DNA of 64,000 bases. It comes from Lachnospiraceae bacterium. Its GTDB lineage: Bacteria > Bacillota > Clostridia > Lachnospirales > Lachnospiraceae. Below the pieces are notes generated by a model. It made no database searches, was not told where the DNA came from, and saw only the letters and a list, made by a program, of their open reading frames with translations. The DNA lies in the NCBI GenBank assembly GCA_910575005.1, contig CAJTCL010000018.1:1-64000 (forward strand). Direction: 5' to 3'. Positions 1 to 8,815 of the stretch are shown here, piece by piece; position 1 is the first letter of the stretch; each line of letters starts with the position of its first letter. Made by a program: the position numbers and the translations under genes.

Positions 1-121
1 CTCTCAATCTAATAAAACCATTATCTCCTATCAGACTGGAGATGTAAAGAAATAGGTCTAAGGGTTTATAGGTATCCCTTGAACAACCTAAATACATTAT
101 ACAAGGAGTGGGATAATTATC

Positions 122-712
122 ATGAAAAAAATAATAACGATCAGCCGTGAATTTGGCAGCGGCGGAAGAACGATTGCAAAGGAAGCGGCACAAAGGCTTG
201 GGTATGCATTTTACGATAAGGATCTGATTGAAAAGATTGCAGAGGAGTCAGGGCTTTCGCGGGAGTACATTGAGGCGCATGGGGAACACGCACCGGGCAG
301 GACTTATTTTGGTTATGCCTTTGTCGGGAGAGACGCGACGGGCAATTCCGTTGGGGATTATCTGTGGAAGGTGCAGAGAGATATCATTGAGGATTTGGCG
401 GAAAAGGGAAACTGCGTAATCGTAGGGCGCTGCGCCGATTATATTCTCAGAAAACGGACAGACTGCCTGCATGTGTTTATCCATGCGGATATGGAAAAGA
501 AAAAGGAGCGGATTGTAAAGTTATACGGTGAAACAGGAGCGTCACCGGAAAAACGACTCAAGGAAAAAAATAAAACAAGAGCGATGAATTATAAGTATTA
601 TACGGACAGAACATGGGGTATGGCAGGGAGTTACCACGTGTCACTGGACAGCGGCTTACTGGGCGAGGAGCGGTGTGTAGACCTGATTGTAGGGCTTGCA
701 AAGGATTTATAG
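122..712 (+). CDS. cytidylate kinase-like family protein
   Basis: A 196-residue P-loop protein of the cytidylate-kinase-like family. The N-terminus has the family signature TISREFGSGGR (about residues 6-16) holding the nucleotide-binding loop, then FYDKDLI, and in the middle VIVGRCADYIL. The size fits stand-alone members. The start is the ATG preceded by a good ribosome site (AAGGAGTGGG, about 102-111). These proteins occur in Clostridia, often near transporters, and their true substrate is mostly unproven. The same domain is fused to the C-terminus of the MATE transporter ending at 7438, which suggests a functional link. Phosphorylation of CMP is inferred from family only. Confidence 0.8.
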   Translation: MKKIITISREFGSGGRTIAKEAAQRLGYAFYDKDLIEKIAEESGLSREYIEAHGEHAPGRTYFGYAFVGRDATGNSVGDYLWKVQRDIIEDLAEKGNCVIVGRCADYILRKRTDCLHVFIHADMEKKKERIVKLYGETGASPEKRLKEKNKTRAMNYKYYTDRTWGMAGSYHVSLDSGLLGEERCVDLIVGLAKDL

Positions 713-718
713 GGGTGG

Positions 719-886
719 ATGTTTCGCAAAGCGCATGAGGAATTGTACATGACGCAGTATGAGGAAATGCAACTTAGAAAAATTGCACCGTTACAAGATG
801 GTATTGACTCCAAACAAGGAGAGCGGGTGAATCGGGCATTTTCTGACAAAATAATATTAGGTACCTTGACAATTTCTTTTTTATAA
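719..886 (+). pseudogene. remnant of an ABC exporter C-terminal tail
   Basis: A 55-codon open frame starts 7 bases after the upstream stop. Its first residues (HEELYMTQYEE) closely match the last residues of exporter ATPase subunits; the intact exporter here ends ELYMTQYAGF at 5229. The rest has no recognisable motif and runs into the MarR promoter. I read it as the scar of a lost ABC gene. A small functional ORF is less likely because no ribosome site is visible. Confidence 0.45.
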
Positions 887-907
887 TGATATAATCAAGG
901 TACCTAA
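857..907 (+). promoter_or_regulatory. MarR promoter enclosed by a 13-bp inverted repeat
   Basis: TTAGGTACCTTGA (857-869) is repeated as its exact reverse complement at 895-907. The left arm overlaps a consensus -35 (TTGACA, 866-871). The right arm begins at the last base of an extended -10 (TGATATAAT, 887-895), with an 18-bp spacer. Each arm also contains the palindrome GGTACC. A repressor on both arms would block the polymerase, so this is the likely operator of the MarR protein that starts at 927. Confidence 0.8.
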
Positions 908-926
908 AGAAAAGGAGGAGCGATTT

Positions 927-1673
927 ATGCAGGAAAATACCATTTGCCCCGGCTGCGGACGGCACTGCGATCTGGAAAGGCCGCACTGCGGCAGAGGGGA
1001 GGAATACCGCCGCACCGGGAAAATGCCGGAGCATCAGAGGAAACAACGGGATCAGGAAATGCACACAGCCAATGATTCAGCAGCAGGTATCGATGACAGG
1101 CTGATTATCAGTCTGCGGGATCTACATCATACCATGCGCTTACTGTATGAGGGGAAAGCGAGCCAGAAGCGCATCCTGATCATCCTGAACGAGACGGAAG
1201 CAATTACTCAGAGGGATTTGACGGAGCGTTTGGGAATCCAGCCGGGTTCGGCCAGCGAGATCCTGTCCAAGCTGGAAGGCTCAGGCTGGATCGTCCGGAC
1301 ACAGAATGAATCTGACCGCAGGACAACGGACATCTCCTTGACAGACAGCGGCAGGGAAATTGCAGAAGAGGCGCTAAAGCAGCGCAGGAAGCGGCATGAG
1401 GAAATGTTTTCCTGTCTTTCGGGAGAGGAAAAACAGGAACTGCTGTCACTTCTGGAAAAAGTCCGCTGTGACTGGAAAAAACGGTACAGAGAAAACGAGA
1501 ATACATTCAAACATGGGCACGGGCATGGATGCCGGGATGACGGCGGACATCATGAAGGACATAGGCACCGGGATGACGGCGGACACCATGAGGGACACGG
1601 GCACCGGGATGATGGTGGATACCACGACGGTCACGGACACCATGGAGGCTCAAATGGGCATGGAGGACGCTGA
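927..1673 (+). CDS. MarR-family regulator with N-terminal Cys motif and His-rich tail
   Basis: 248 residues. The N-terminus carries CPGCGRHCDLERPHC, a likely metal-binding Cys/His cluster. About residues 50-185 form a winged helix domain of the MarR type (TQRDLTERLGIQPGSASEIL, then a DRR wing). The last ~55 residues are a repeated His/Asp/Gly tail. The ribosome site AAAGGAGG (911-918) fixes the ATG at 927. It is followed after 2 bases by the two ABC exporter genes, so it probably represses itself and the exporter through the 857-907 dyad. The tail suggests metal binding or sensing, which is an inference. Confidence 0.85.
   Translation: MQENTICPGCGRHCDLERPHCGRGEEYRRTGKMPEHQRKQRDQEMHTANDSAAGIDDRLIISLRDLHHTMRLLYEGKASQKRILIILNETEAITQRDLTERLGIQPGSASEILSKLEGSGWIVRTQNESDRRTTDISLTDSGREIAEEALKQRRKRHEEMFSCLSGEEKQELLSLLEKVRCDWKKRYRENENTFKHGHGHGCRDDGGHHEGHRHRDDGGHHEGHGHRDDGGYHDGHGHHGGSNGHGGR
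1533..1640 (+). repeat. three 36-bp tandem repeats encoding a His-rich tail
   Basis: Three adjacent 36-bp units (1533-1568, 1569-1604, 1605-1640) encode 12-residue units of the form RDDGGHHEGHGH with small changes. They lie at the 3' end of the MarR gene and probably vary in number between strains. Confidence 0.85.
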
Positions 1674-1675
1674 CC

Positions 1676-3412
1676 ATGTGGAAATATATCAAAAAGTATC
1701 TGTTCTTCGCCATTGTCGCAGGTCTGTTTATGACCGGCGAGGTGATGATGGATCTGCTGCAGCCGGGATTCATGAGCCGGATTGTGGATGATGGTGTCCT
1801 TGGCGTAAACAACGGAGGCAGTGCAGACCTGCATCTGATATGGATGCTGGGGCTGCAGATGATCGGTCTTGTTCTGCTGGGAGGGCTTTGCGGTTCTCTC
1901 AATAATGTGTTCGTGCACATATCCAGCCAGAATATAGGAAATGAGATCCGGAAGGACTGCTTCAGAAGGATCATGGATTTTTCCTTTCAGCAGATTGACC
2001 GATTCGGCACAGGTTCCCTGGTGACAAGGGTGACCAATGACATCACCCAGGTGCAGAATTTTGTCTCGCTGTTTATCAGGGGGCTGATCCGCACCACGCT
2101 TCTTACATTTGGAAGCATGTATTGTATGTTCCGGCTGAATTTCGGTTTCGGACTCATTGTACTGTGCGCCTTCCCGTTTCTGGTGGGCATCATCGGGTTC
2201 TGCCTGTGGAGGGCAAATCCACTGTTTTCCAGACTGCAGGCGTATCTGGATGCCATCAATGAAATCATGCAGGAAGACGTGTCCGGCATCCGCATTATGA
2301 AAGCCTGCGTCCGGGAGACCTATGAAAAAATGCGCTTCGGGAAGGCGAATGATGATCTGGTCAGGACGCAGCTGAAAACCCTTGTGATATTTGCCTTTAT
2401 GAATCCTCTTACGAATGCGGTTATGTACATGGCTGTCGCGGCTGTTTTACTGGCAGGATCCTTTTCAGCAGCAGACGGCAGTACAACACCGGGAAATGTC
2501 ATGGCGGCGCTGACCTATACCACACAGCTTCTGAACGGTATTCTGATGCTGGTCATGTTGTTTCAGAATATTTCCAGGGGACTTACCTCATGGAAACGCG
2601 TAAAAGAGGTGCTGGAAAGCGTGCCGGAACTGAAAGACGGCTCTTTTGACGGGTCAGCGCAGACACAGGGGGAAATCGAATTCCGTGACGTTTCCTTCGC
2701 CTATCCGGGAAGCGCCCGAAACGTGCTGTCCCATATCAATCTGAAGATACACAGGGGAGAAACCGTGGCGGTCATCGGGGCTACCGGATGCGGAAAGACT
2801 ACACTGGCCGGACTGATGATGCGGTTTTATGATGCGGATTCCGGCGCGGTTCTGGTGGACGGAATTGATGTCAGGGAATACCGGCAGCGGGCGCTCCGGG
2901 AAAAAATAGCCATAACTATGCAGAAAAGCGAGCTGTTTGGCGTGACGGTGGGGGAAAATATTGCATGGGGACTGCCGGGAGCGGATAGCATGTTGCTTGC
3001 ATCCGCAGCATCCATTGCGCAGGCGGATAGTTTTATTTCTTCCCTTGGAAACGGGTACGATACAATGGTGGCAGAGCGGGGCATGAGCCTGTCCGGAGGC
3101 CAGAAGCAGCGGATTTCCGTTGCCAGGGCAGTTTTAAAGCCAGCGGAAATCTTTATTTTTGACGATTCCACCAGCGCCCTTGATCTGAAAACGGAAGCAG
3201 ATTTATACCGGGCGTTAAAAGAGTCCCGCCCTGACAGCACCAAAATCATCATAGCCCAGAGGATTGCCTCCGTGCGTACGGCAGACAGGATAATCGTACT
3301 GGAAAACGGCGGTATCCTGGCCTGCGGCACCCATGAGGAACTGGTGGAAACCTGCCGGGCTTATCAGGATATCTGGCATTCCCAGATGGGAGAGGAGGCG
3401 AAGGGAGCATGA
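1676..3412 (+). CDS. ABC exporter half-transporter, degenerate-site subunit
   Basis: 578 residues: a six-helix exporter membrane domain (about 1-310) and an ATPase domain. The ATPase has Walker A GATGCGKTT and a canonical signature LSGGQKQR. After Walker B the catalytic Glu is Asp (FIFDDSTSALD), and the switch His is Gln (IIIAQR). This pattern is known for one half of heterodimeric exporters such as TM287/288 and BmrCD, where only one of two ATP sites is active. It overlaps the next gene by 4 bases, which encodes the partner. Likely a drug or metabolite exporter controlled by the upstream MarR. Substrate unknown. Confidence 0.88.
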   Translation: MWKYIKKYLFFAIVAGLFMTGEVMMDLLQPGFMSRIVDDGVLGVNNGGSADLHLIWMLGLQMIGLVLLGGLCGSLNNVFVHISSQNIGNEIRKDCFRRIMDFSFQQIDRFGTGSLVTRVTNDITQVQNFVSLFIRGLIRTTLLTFGSMYCMFRLNFGFGLIVLCAFPFLVGIIGFCLWRANPLFSRLQAYLDAINEIMQEDVSGIRIMKACVRETYEKMRFGKANDDLVRTQLKTLVIFAFMNPLTNAVMYMAVAAVLLAGSFSAADGSTTPGNVMAALTYTTQLLNGILMLVMLFQNISRGLTSWKRVKEVLESVPELKDGSFDGSAQTQGEIEFRDVSFAYPGSARNVLSHINLKIHRGETVAVIGATGCGKTTLAGLMMRFYDADSGAVLVDGIDVREYRQRALREKIAITMQKSELFGVTVGENIAWGLPGADSMLLASAASIAQADSFISSLGNGYDTMVAERGMSLSGGQKQRISVARAVLKPAEIFIFDDSTSALDLKTEADLYRALKESRPDSTKIIIAQRIASVRTADRIIVLENGGILACGTHEELVETCRAYQDIWHSQMGEEAKGA

Positions 3413-5229
3413 GCAAGGAACAGGATTCCAGACTTGCCGAACGCAATATTCCGGGAATGATGAACCGGCGGGACCGCTTTGCGGAGCCGGAACACGCCGA
3501 CAATATCGGTGCCACAGTCAGGCGGATTGCGGTGTATTTTGTGAAGGAAAAAAAGCTGGTTGCCGGAATGCTGGCGGTTGTGCTGTCCGGTACTGTGTGC
3601 GGTATTCTGGCGCCGAGCCTGCAGAGTGGGGCTGTAGACATCATCGCGGGGGAAAAACAGGGCATTCTTTCCCATACACTGACGTTGATGCTTTCCGTGT
3701 ATCTGCTCTACAGCATCTGCGGGCTGCTTCAGGGGCTGTGTAGCACAAGGCTCAGTCAGAATGTGGTCAAACGGATGCGGGAGGAGCTGTTCGGAAAAAT
3801 CGTGGAGCTGCCGGTACATTATCTGGATACCCATTCCCACGGCGATGTGATGAGCCGCATGACCAACGACATTGAAAATATCTCCACCACCGTTTCCCAG
3901 TCCCTGCCGTCGCTGTTCTCGGGAGTGCTTACGGTCATCGGCACCATGGCGGTCATGCTGTGGTACTGTTGGCAGCTGGCGCTGCTCAGCTTTGTTACAG
4001 TACTGCTGACCTTTCTTGCGACAAAAATCCTTTCCGGAAAGGTGCGCAGGTTTTCTAGGAAACGCCAGCAGCTTCTGGGACAGCTGAACGGGACCGTGGA
4101 GGAAATGGTTGCAGGGTACCGCACAGTTGTGGCTTATAATCATCAGGATATCACGGCGGCGGATTTTGGCGCCACGGCGGATTCCCTCACAAAAGCAGGG
4201 ATCAAGACGGATGTTTTCAGCGGCGTTATGGGGCCGGTGATGAACTGTATTGGGAATATCGGTTTTGTCATTATTGCCGTTTTCGGGGGATATTTTTCGA
4301 TGAACGGACTGATTTCGGTGGGCGTGATTTCCGCGTTTATCGTATACGCGAAGCAGTTTAGCCGCCCCATTAATGAGATAGCACAGATTTACGGGCAGCT
4401 GCAGACAGCGGTTGCCGGCGCGGAGAGGGTTTTTGCCATGCTGGATGAGGAAACAGAGGATAAAAGCGGTGTGACGCTGGAAACGGGCGAAAAAGCTGCT
4501 GTGACCTTTCAGAATGTATGCTTCTCCTATGAAGCGGAAACTCCCGTGATCCGGAATTTTACACTGACTGTCCCGAATGGCAGAAAAGTCGCGCTGGTGG
4601 GCGCTACCGGAAGCGGAAAGACTACCATCGTCAACCTGCTCATGCGGTTCTATGACATAGAAAGCGGGGAAATCCGTATAAACGGTCAGGACATACGCGA
4701 TGTGTCCAGGGAGAGCCTGCGGCGGAACATTGCGATTGTCCTTCAGGACACTGTCCTGTTTTCCGATACGGTCCGAAATAATCTGAAATACGGAAACGAC
4801 AGCGCTGCGGAGGAACAGCTTGTGGCCGCGGTGGAGATGAGCCAGTGCCGGGATATGATCGGGCTTCTCCCACAGGGGTATGACACGGTGCTGACCGGAT
4901 CCGGTGCGAATATCAGCCAGGGGCAGCGCCAGCTTTTAGCCATCGCCCGCGCTTTTGTGGCGGATCCCAAAATACTGATTCTGGATGAAGCCACGTCCAA
5001 TGTGGATACCCGCACTGAGAAGGCCATACAGGACGCCATGCACAGCATTATGCAGGGACGCACCAGTATCGTGATTGCCCACCGCCTTTCCACCATAAGG
5101 GATTCTGATCTGATTGTGGTCATGGAGCGCGGCGAGATCGCGGAGAGCGGCAGCCATGAGGAGCTGCTTGCGAAAAAAGGCAGATATTATGAACTTTACA
5201 TGACCCAGTATGCCGGATTTGCCACATAA
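3409..5229 (+). CDS. ABC exporter half-transporter, catalytic subunit
   Basis: 606 residues: membrane domain, then an ATPase domain with Walker A GATGSGKTT, Walker B ILILDEATSNVD with the catalytic Glu, and switch His in IVIAHRLST. Its signature is altered (ISQGQRQLL instead of LSGGQ). In a head-to-tail dimer that altered signature would pair with the degenerate Walker B of the 1676-3412 subunit, while the canonical signature of that partner completes the active site here. The two sequences therefore predict one heterodimer. The genes overlap (ATGA), as expected for a fixed subunit ratio. Confidence 0.9.
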   Translation: MSKEQDSRLAERNIPGMMNRRDRFAEPEHADNIGATVRRIAVYFVKEKKLVAGMLAVVLSGTVCGILAPSLQSGAVDIIAGEKQGILSHTLTLMLSVYLLYSICGLLQGLCSTRLSQNVVKRMREELFGKIVELPVHYLDTHSHGDVMSRMTNDIENISTTVSQSLPSLFSGVLTVIGTMAVMLWYCWQLALLSFVTVLLTFLATKILSGKVRRFSRKRQQLLGQLNGTVEEMVAGYRTVVAYNHQDITAADFGATADSLTKAGIKTDVFSGVMGPVMNCIGNIGFVIIAVFGGYFSMNGLISVGVISAFIVYAKQFSRPINEIAQIYGQLQTAVAGAERVFAMLDEETEDKSGVTLETGEKAAVTFQNVCFSYEAETPVIRNFTLTVPNGRKVALVGATGSGKTTIVNLLMRFYDIESGEIRINGQDIRDVSRESLRRNIAIVLQDTVLFSDTVRNNLKYGNDSAAEEQLVAAVEMSQCRDMIGLLPQGYDTVLTGSGANISQGQRQLLAIARAFVADPKILILDEATSNVDTRTEKAIQDAMHSIMQGRTSIVIAHRLSTIRDSDLIVVMERGEIAESGSHEELLAKKGRYYELYMTQYAGFAT

Positions 5230-5318
5230 GGGACTGGTTGACAGCACAGGACTGCCGTGTGGAAACTTTGTATATTTCTGACAGATAACGGGCAGTTGTT
5301 TTTTGTGGAAAATGTCCT

Positions 5319-5347
5319 TTGCGTTAGAAAGGCGAAAAAGGTATAAT
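5319..5347 (+). promoter_or_regulatory. promoter for the MATE-kinase leader
   Basis: A -10 TATAAT (5342-5347) lies 17 bp after a weak -35 TTGCGT (5319-5324). Transcription would begin about 20 bases before the structured leader at 5377. Confidence 0.5.
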
Positions 5348-5376
5348 ATTATCTGGAAGTTAAATCATGCAAAATC

Positions 5377-5443
5377 AACGACACATGTGGCGCACCGCGC
5401 GTAAATCTGATTACGGTACGGGTGCTGCAGGTGTCGTTTTTTT
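5377..5443 (+). ncRNA. structured leader with terminator; candidate guanidine-IV (mepA) riboswitch
   Basis: Nested helices are visible: AACGACAC (5377-5384) with GTGTCGTT (5431-5438), GCACC (5392-5396) with GGTGC (5421-5425), and CGTAA (5400-5404) with TTACG (5410-5414). The outer helix runs into a T-run (5437-5443), the form of an intrinsic terminator, 21 bases before the start of a MATE gene. The guanidine-IV class is known to sit before mepA-type MATE genes in Firmicutes, which is the basis of the suggestion. I could not check the class consensus base by base. It could be another terminator-type leader. Confidence 0.5.
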
Positions 5444-5464
5444 GTGCAAAAAAGGAGGACTATT

Positions 5465-7438
5465 ATGGAAAACAGTAATTATATTGGTACGGAAAAAGTG
5501 GGGAAGCTGCTGCAGAAGTTTGCAATTCCCTGCATCTGTTCCCTTATCATTTCATGCCTTTACAATATTGTAGACCAGATATTTGTGGGAAACGGCGTGG
5601 GCTATCTGGGCAATGCCGCTACCGGCGTGATCTTTCCGATTACGGTAGTAGGGTGGGGGTTAAGCCTATTCTTTGGTGACGGAGCGGCCGCCGCACTGAG
5701 CGTTTCTCTGGGGCGCGGAGAAACAAAGGACATTCACAGGAGTGTTGGCAGCGCGGTTCTTGGATCGTTTTTGTCCGGTGTGGTGGTAATTGTCATTGCC
5801 TACCTGTGGGGAGACGGTCTGCTGCGCATGATCGGCGCGACGGATGCAAACATACAGATGGCGCACGAGTATGGCGTGATCATCTTTGCCATGATGCCTC
5901 TTGCCATGACGCAGAATACGCTTGCCTCCATCATCAGGGCGGATGGCAGCCCCAAATATGCTATGATGGCCATGCTTACCGGTGCAGTCATCAATATCAT
6001 CGGCGACCCGGTTGCCATCTTTGCGCTTGATATGGGAATCAAGGGTGCGGCATGGGCTACCATTTTGGGGCAGTTTGTCAGCTTCTTAATCTGTGCGGCT
6101 TATATAAGGCATCCGAAAACGTTCCGGGTGGGCGCCTGCAGCTTCAGGCCGAGCATGGCGCTTTTAAGGCCGGTAATGGCTCTGGGGACTTCCAGTCTCC
6201 TGACGCAGCTTTCCATCGTAATCATTACGGTTGTCAACAACATCCTGCTGGTGAAGTATGGTGCAGGCTCCGTTTACGGCGCGGATATCCCGCTGGCGGC
6301 ATTCGTGGTCATTATGAAGCTCTTTCAGATTGTACTGAATATTGCCATAGGTATCGCTGCGGGCGCGCAGCCGATTGTGGGGTATAACTATGGCGCGAAA
6401 AACTATGGACGGGTACAAAAGCTGCTGAAACTGATGATTCAGTGGACGGCTATTGTGGGGCTGGTCTGCACCGTTCTGTTTGAGGCTGTCCCCGGCGTGT
6501 TCATTCGGATGTTCGGTTCGGCGGATGACCCTGTTTATTTTGATTTTGCCGTGCTCTGCCTGCGGATTTACCTTTCCCTTATCCTCGTGACATGTGCCCA
6601 GAAGGTCTGTGCCATCTTCCTGCAGTCTATCGGCAAGGCAAAGGCAGCCGCGCCGTTGTCCGTCCTGCGAGATGTGCTGCTAATTGTTTTTTCCCTTTTA
6701 ATCCCTGTTTTCATGGGTGTTACCGGCATTTTCTGGGCAGCGCCGATTGCCGATGTGCTCGCCATTTTAGCTACGGCGGCAGTTATGGTACGAGTGTGGA
6801 AGGAATTGGGACAGGAGAAGGAAGAGAGGGAGCCTGCTGCAGCGACGATTCGGCAGTCCCGTCAGGGAACGGTGATCACGATTGCCAGAGAACATGGCTC
6901 CGCCGGAAAGCGGATTGGACAAATCGTGGCAGAAAAACTGGATATTCCCTGCTATTATAAAGAGCTGGTGGCAGTTGCGGCTCAGGAAAGCAGTCTGGCG
7001 CAGGGATTTATTTCCGGCATCAATTCCGATGAAAATGCCGTTATGAGGGAACTGTATCTCACAGCCGATCCGGTAAAGCGCGCTGTCGCGGCACAGGAAA
7101 AAGCTATCCGCCATATTGCGGATGCGGGTTCCTGCGTCATCATAGGACGCTCGGCGGACTATGTGCTGCGTCATTATCCGAATGTGGTACGCATCTTTAT
7201 CTATGCCCCGGAAAGCTACCGGGAGAAAAAGGTAATGGAGATGTACGGGGACAGCCCGGAGGCTGCGAAAAAGAGCATTGCAAGATCGGATGCCGCAAGG
7301 AGCGCATATTATAAAAGCATTTCCGGGCAGGAGTGGGGCAATCCACACGGCTATGAACTGTGTATTGACGCATCGGTGGGCGAGGAGGCTGCAGCAGACA
7401 TGATCTGTAGCTATATCGGGCGGATGGGCAGGAGCTAA
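5465..7438 (+). CDS. MATE-family efflux transporter fused to a cytidylate-kinase-like domain
   Basis: 657 residues. About residues 1-445 form a 12-helix MATE (NorM/MepA-like) antiporter, with the family's early LYNIVDQIFVG and YNYGAKNYGR. After a charged linker, residues about 465-655 are a P-loop domain beginning VITIAREHGSAGKR and containing CVIIGRSADYVLRH, the same family as the protein at 122-712. The ATG at 5465 is chosen over an in-frame GTG at 5444 because the site AAAGGAGG lies just before it. A cytosolic nucleotide-binding domain on an ion-coupled transporter suggests regulation or substrate modification; its function is not known to me. Preceded by a likely riboswitch. Confidence 0.85.
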   Translation: MENSNYIGTEKVGKLLQKFAIPCICSLIISCLYNIVDQIFVGNGVGYLGNAATGVIFPITVVGWGLSLFFGDGAAAALSVSLGRGETKDIHRSVGSAVLGSFLSGVVVIVIAYLWGDGLLRMIGATDANIQMAHEYGVIIFAMMPLAMTQNTLASIIRADGSPKYAMMAMLTGAVINIIGDPVAIFALDMGIKGAAWATILGQFVSFLICAAYIRHPKTFRVGACSFRPSMALLRPVMALGTSSLLTQLSIVIITVVNNILLVKYGAGSVYGADIPLAAFVVIMKLFQIVLNIAIGIAAGAQPIVGYNYGAKNYGRVQKLLKLMIQWTAIVGLVCTVLFEAVPGVFIRMFGSADDPVYFDFAVLCLRIYLSLILVTCAQKVCAIFLQSIGKAKAAAPLSVLRDVLLIVFSLLIPVFMGVTGIFWAAPIADVLAILATAAVMVRVWKELGQEKEEREPAAATIRQSRQGTVITIAREHGSAGKRIGQIVAEKLDIPCYYKELVAVAAQESSLAQGFISGINSDENAVMRELYLTADPVKRAVAAQEKAIRHIADAGSCVIIGRSADYVLRHYPNVVRIFIYAPESYREKKVMEMYGDSPEAAKKSIARSDAARSAYYKSISGQEWGNPHGYELCIDASVGEEAAADMICSYIGRMGRS

Positions 7439-7547
7439 ATAAAGAATAGGATGCCCATATAAGATGGTACATGCCGGCGGCTGTTATAATTTGGGAGCAA
7501 TGGAGTAATGTGTCCGTTGCTCCCAAAGCGCTGGTATATAAGGAAAG

Positions 7548-7946
7548 TCACTTCATACACTCATTGACCCACGCAATGAAATTCGTGGTGCTGTTTCCAG
7601 TGCGTTCTGCCTTGACATGCTTCTGGCCCCAGACGGTTTCAAAATCAACAGATTCTACGCCGTCATAATTTCGAAGCGCAAGGGCAAGGTTTACTTCTGT
7701 GGTAAGCGAAGTGTCACTCTGCGCAATGCCGGTGCGGATTCTCCAATGCTTTGCAGGCGTGCTGTTTCTGTATCCATCCTCAGATTCCAGCAGATAATAA
7801 AGGGGAGTGTACATATTCAGTCTCTGCGCTACTGTATAACCAATTATATCCGTTTTTTGAAGATCCTCTTCAAAATCTGAAACATAGCTATTGTCAAGTT
7901 CATTCAATATATCCGCAAGCAAGGCGTCAAAATGGGCTCCATTCTG
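7548..7946 (-). pseudogene. C-terminal remnant of a subtype B tannase-like esterase
   Basis: The last 132 residues of an alpha/beta-hydrolase are open on the minus strand. They contain AKHWRIRTGIAQSDTSL and the tail VWGQKHVKAERTG, which resemble the end of subtype B tannase/feruloyl-esterase lipoproteins and include the region of the catalytic His. The open frame continues upstream to 8114, but that part only mirrors the TetR promoter and gene start and is not esterase-like. The catalytic Ser region and signal peptide are missing, so this is a 5'-truncated remnant. Confidence 0.55.
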
Positions 7947-7979
7947 AATAAAATATAAGAAAAAGTTAGTCAAAACTAC

Positions 7980-8022
7980 TTGACAAAAAGGGCAGGCATA
8001 TTGTAATATAACGGTGTTATAT
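7980..8022 (+). promoter_or_regulatory. tetR promoter with 17-bp palindromic operator
   Basis: -35 TTGACA (7980-7985) and -10 TAATAT (8004-8009) are 18 bp apart. A perfect palindrome ATATAAC-GGT-GTTATAT (8006-8022) overlaps the -10 and the expected start point. The size and position fit a TetR-family operator and autorepression. Confidence 0.7.
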
Positions 8023-8035
8023 GGAGGGCTGAAGA

Positions 8036-8647
8036 ATGGATGAATCGGTAACATTACAAAAAATACTGGAAGCTGCGAGAGAAGAATTTCTTGCAAAAGG
8101 CTTTCAGTCCGCATCCCTGCGTAACATTGTAAAAACGGCGGGAGTCACAACAGGGGCTTTTTACGGATATTATAAGAGCAAAGAGGAACTGTTTGACGCC
8201 CTCGTAGGCGGACAGTATGAATATGTGATAAACCAGTACAAGGAAGCCCATGAGAGCTTTGCCAGACTGCCAATAGAGGAACAGCCTGCCCAACTGGGCA
8301 AACTGTCAGAAGGGTGCATGAATGGCATACTCTTACATGCTTTTGAACATAAAGAGGAATACCGCCTGCTCCTGCAATGTTCTGAAGGCACCCGTTATTC
8401 ACGCATGATTGATGATATGGTGGAGATTGAGGTAGAAGCCACACATAAGTTTTATGAAGTGCTTGAAAAACTGGGTTCTCCGGCTCCAAAGATTGACCGG
8501 AGGCTGGAACATATTCTTGCAACAGGGCTGTTGAATGCATATTTTGAAATGATCATACATGATATGCCATTAGAAGATGCAAAACTCTATTTTCAGGAGC
8601 TGTGTGACTTTTATACGGCGGGATGGGTGAAGATCATGGGGCAGTAA
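8036..8647 (+). CDS. TetR/AcrR-family regulator
   Basis: 203 residues. The N-terminal helix-turn-helix is typical (ILEAAREEFLAKGF, then TAGVTTGAFYGYYKSKEEL). The C-terminal ligand/dimer domain is variable and gives no ligand. GGAGGG (8023-8028) lies 7 bases before the ATG. It sits beside a palindromic operator and 168 bp before an ABC pair on the same strand, so it may control both itself and the transporter. The ABC pair also has a separate GTTAG-N6-CTAAC site. Confidence 0.88.
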   Translation: MDESVTLQKILEAAREEFLAKGFQSASLRNIVKTAGVTTGAFYGYYKSKEELFDALVGGQYEYVINQYKEAHESFARLPIEEQPAQLGKLSEGCMNGILLHAFEHKEEYRLLLQCSEGTRYSRMIDDMVEIEVEATHKFYEVLEKLGSPAPKIDRRLEHILATGLLNAYFEMIIHDMPLEDAKLYFQELCDFYTAGWVKIMGQ

Positions 8648-8699
8648 TGCCCCACTCCCAAAGTGGAAAGCGTATGCTTTCTATTATTTTTAGATATGG

Positions 8700-8715
8700 G
8701 TTAGAAAAAACTAAC
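8700..8715. promoter_or_regulatory. GTTAG-N6-CTAAC dyad, copy 1
   Basis: GTTAG (8700-8704) and CTAAC (8711-8715) are exact reverse complements separated by six A residues. The same arms and spacing recur at 12487-12502 and 12533-12548. The arms resemble the core of DtxR/IdeR-type iron operators (TTAG...CTAA). It lies about 100 bp before the ABC gene at 8816. Confidence 0.6.
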
Positions 8716-8815
8716 TAAAGCAACGATATGAAAACGGATATAAGGAGACGGCTGCAGCTTTTCCAATATCATATAAGAACCATTCAATTTTATTATTTCA
8801 CAAGGAGGGATTGAC

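Noticed and set aside
1507-1974. Minus-strand open frame over the His-rich repeats
   Set aside because: A shadow of MarR and ABC coding sequence with no ribosome site.
3364-4143. Long minus-strand open frame (259 codons)
   Set aside because: Antisense to a well-supported ABC gene; composition shows no protein family.
5279-5464. GTG 5444 as start of the MATE fusion
   Set aside because: It would translate the ribosome site itself; ATG 5465 is correctly spaced from it.
7548-8114. Full 188-residue minus-strand protein
   Set aside because: Only residues from about 57 on look like esterase; the first part is the reverse of the tetR promoter and coding start.
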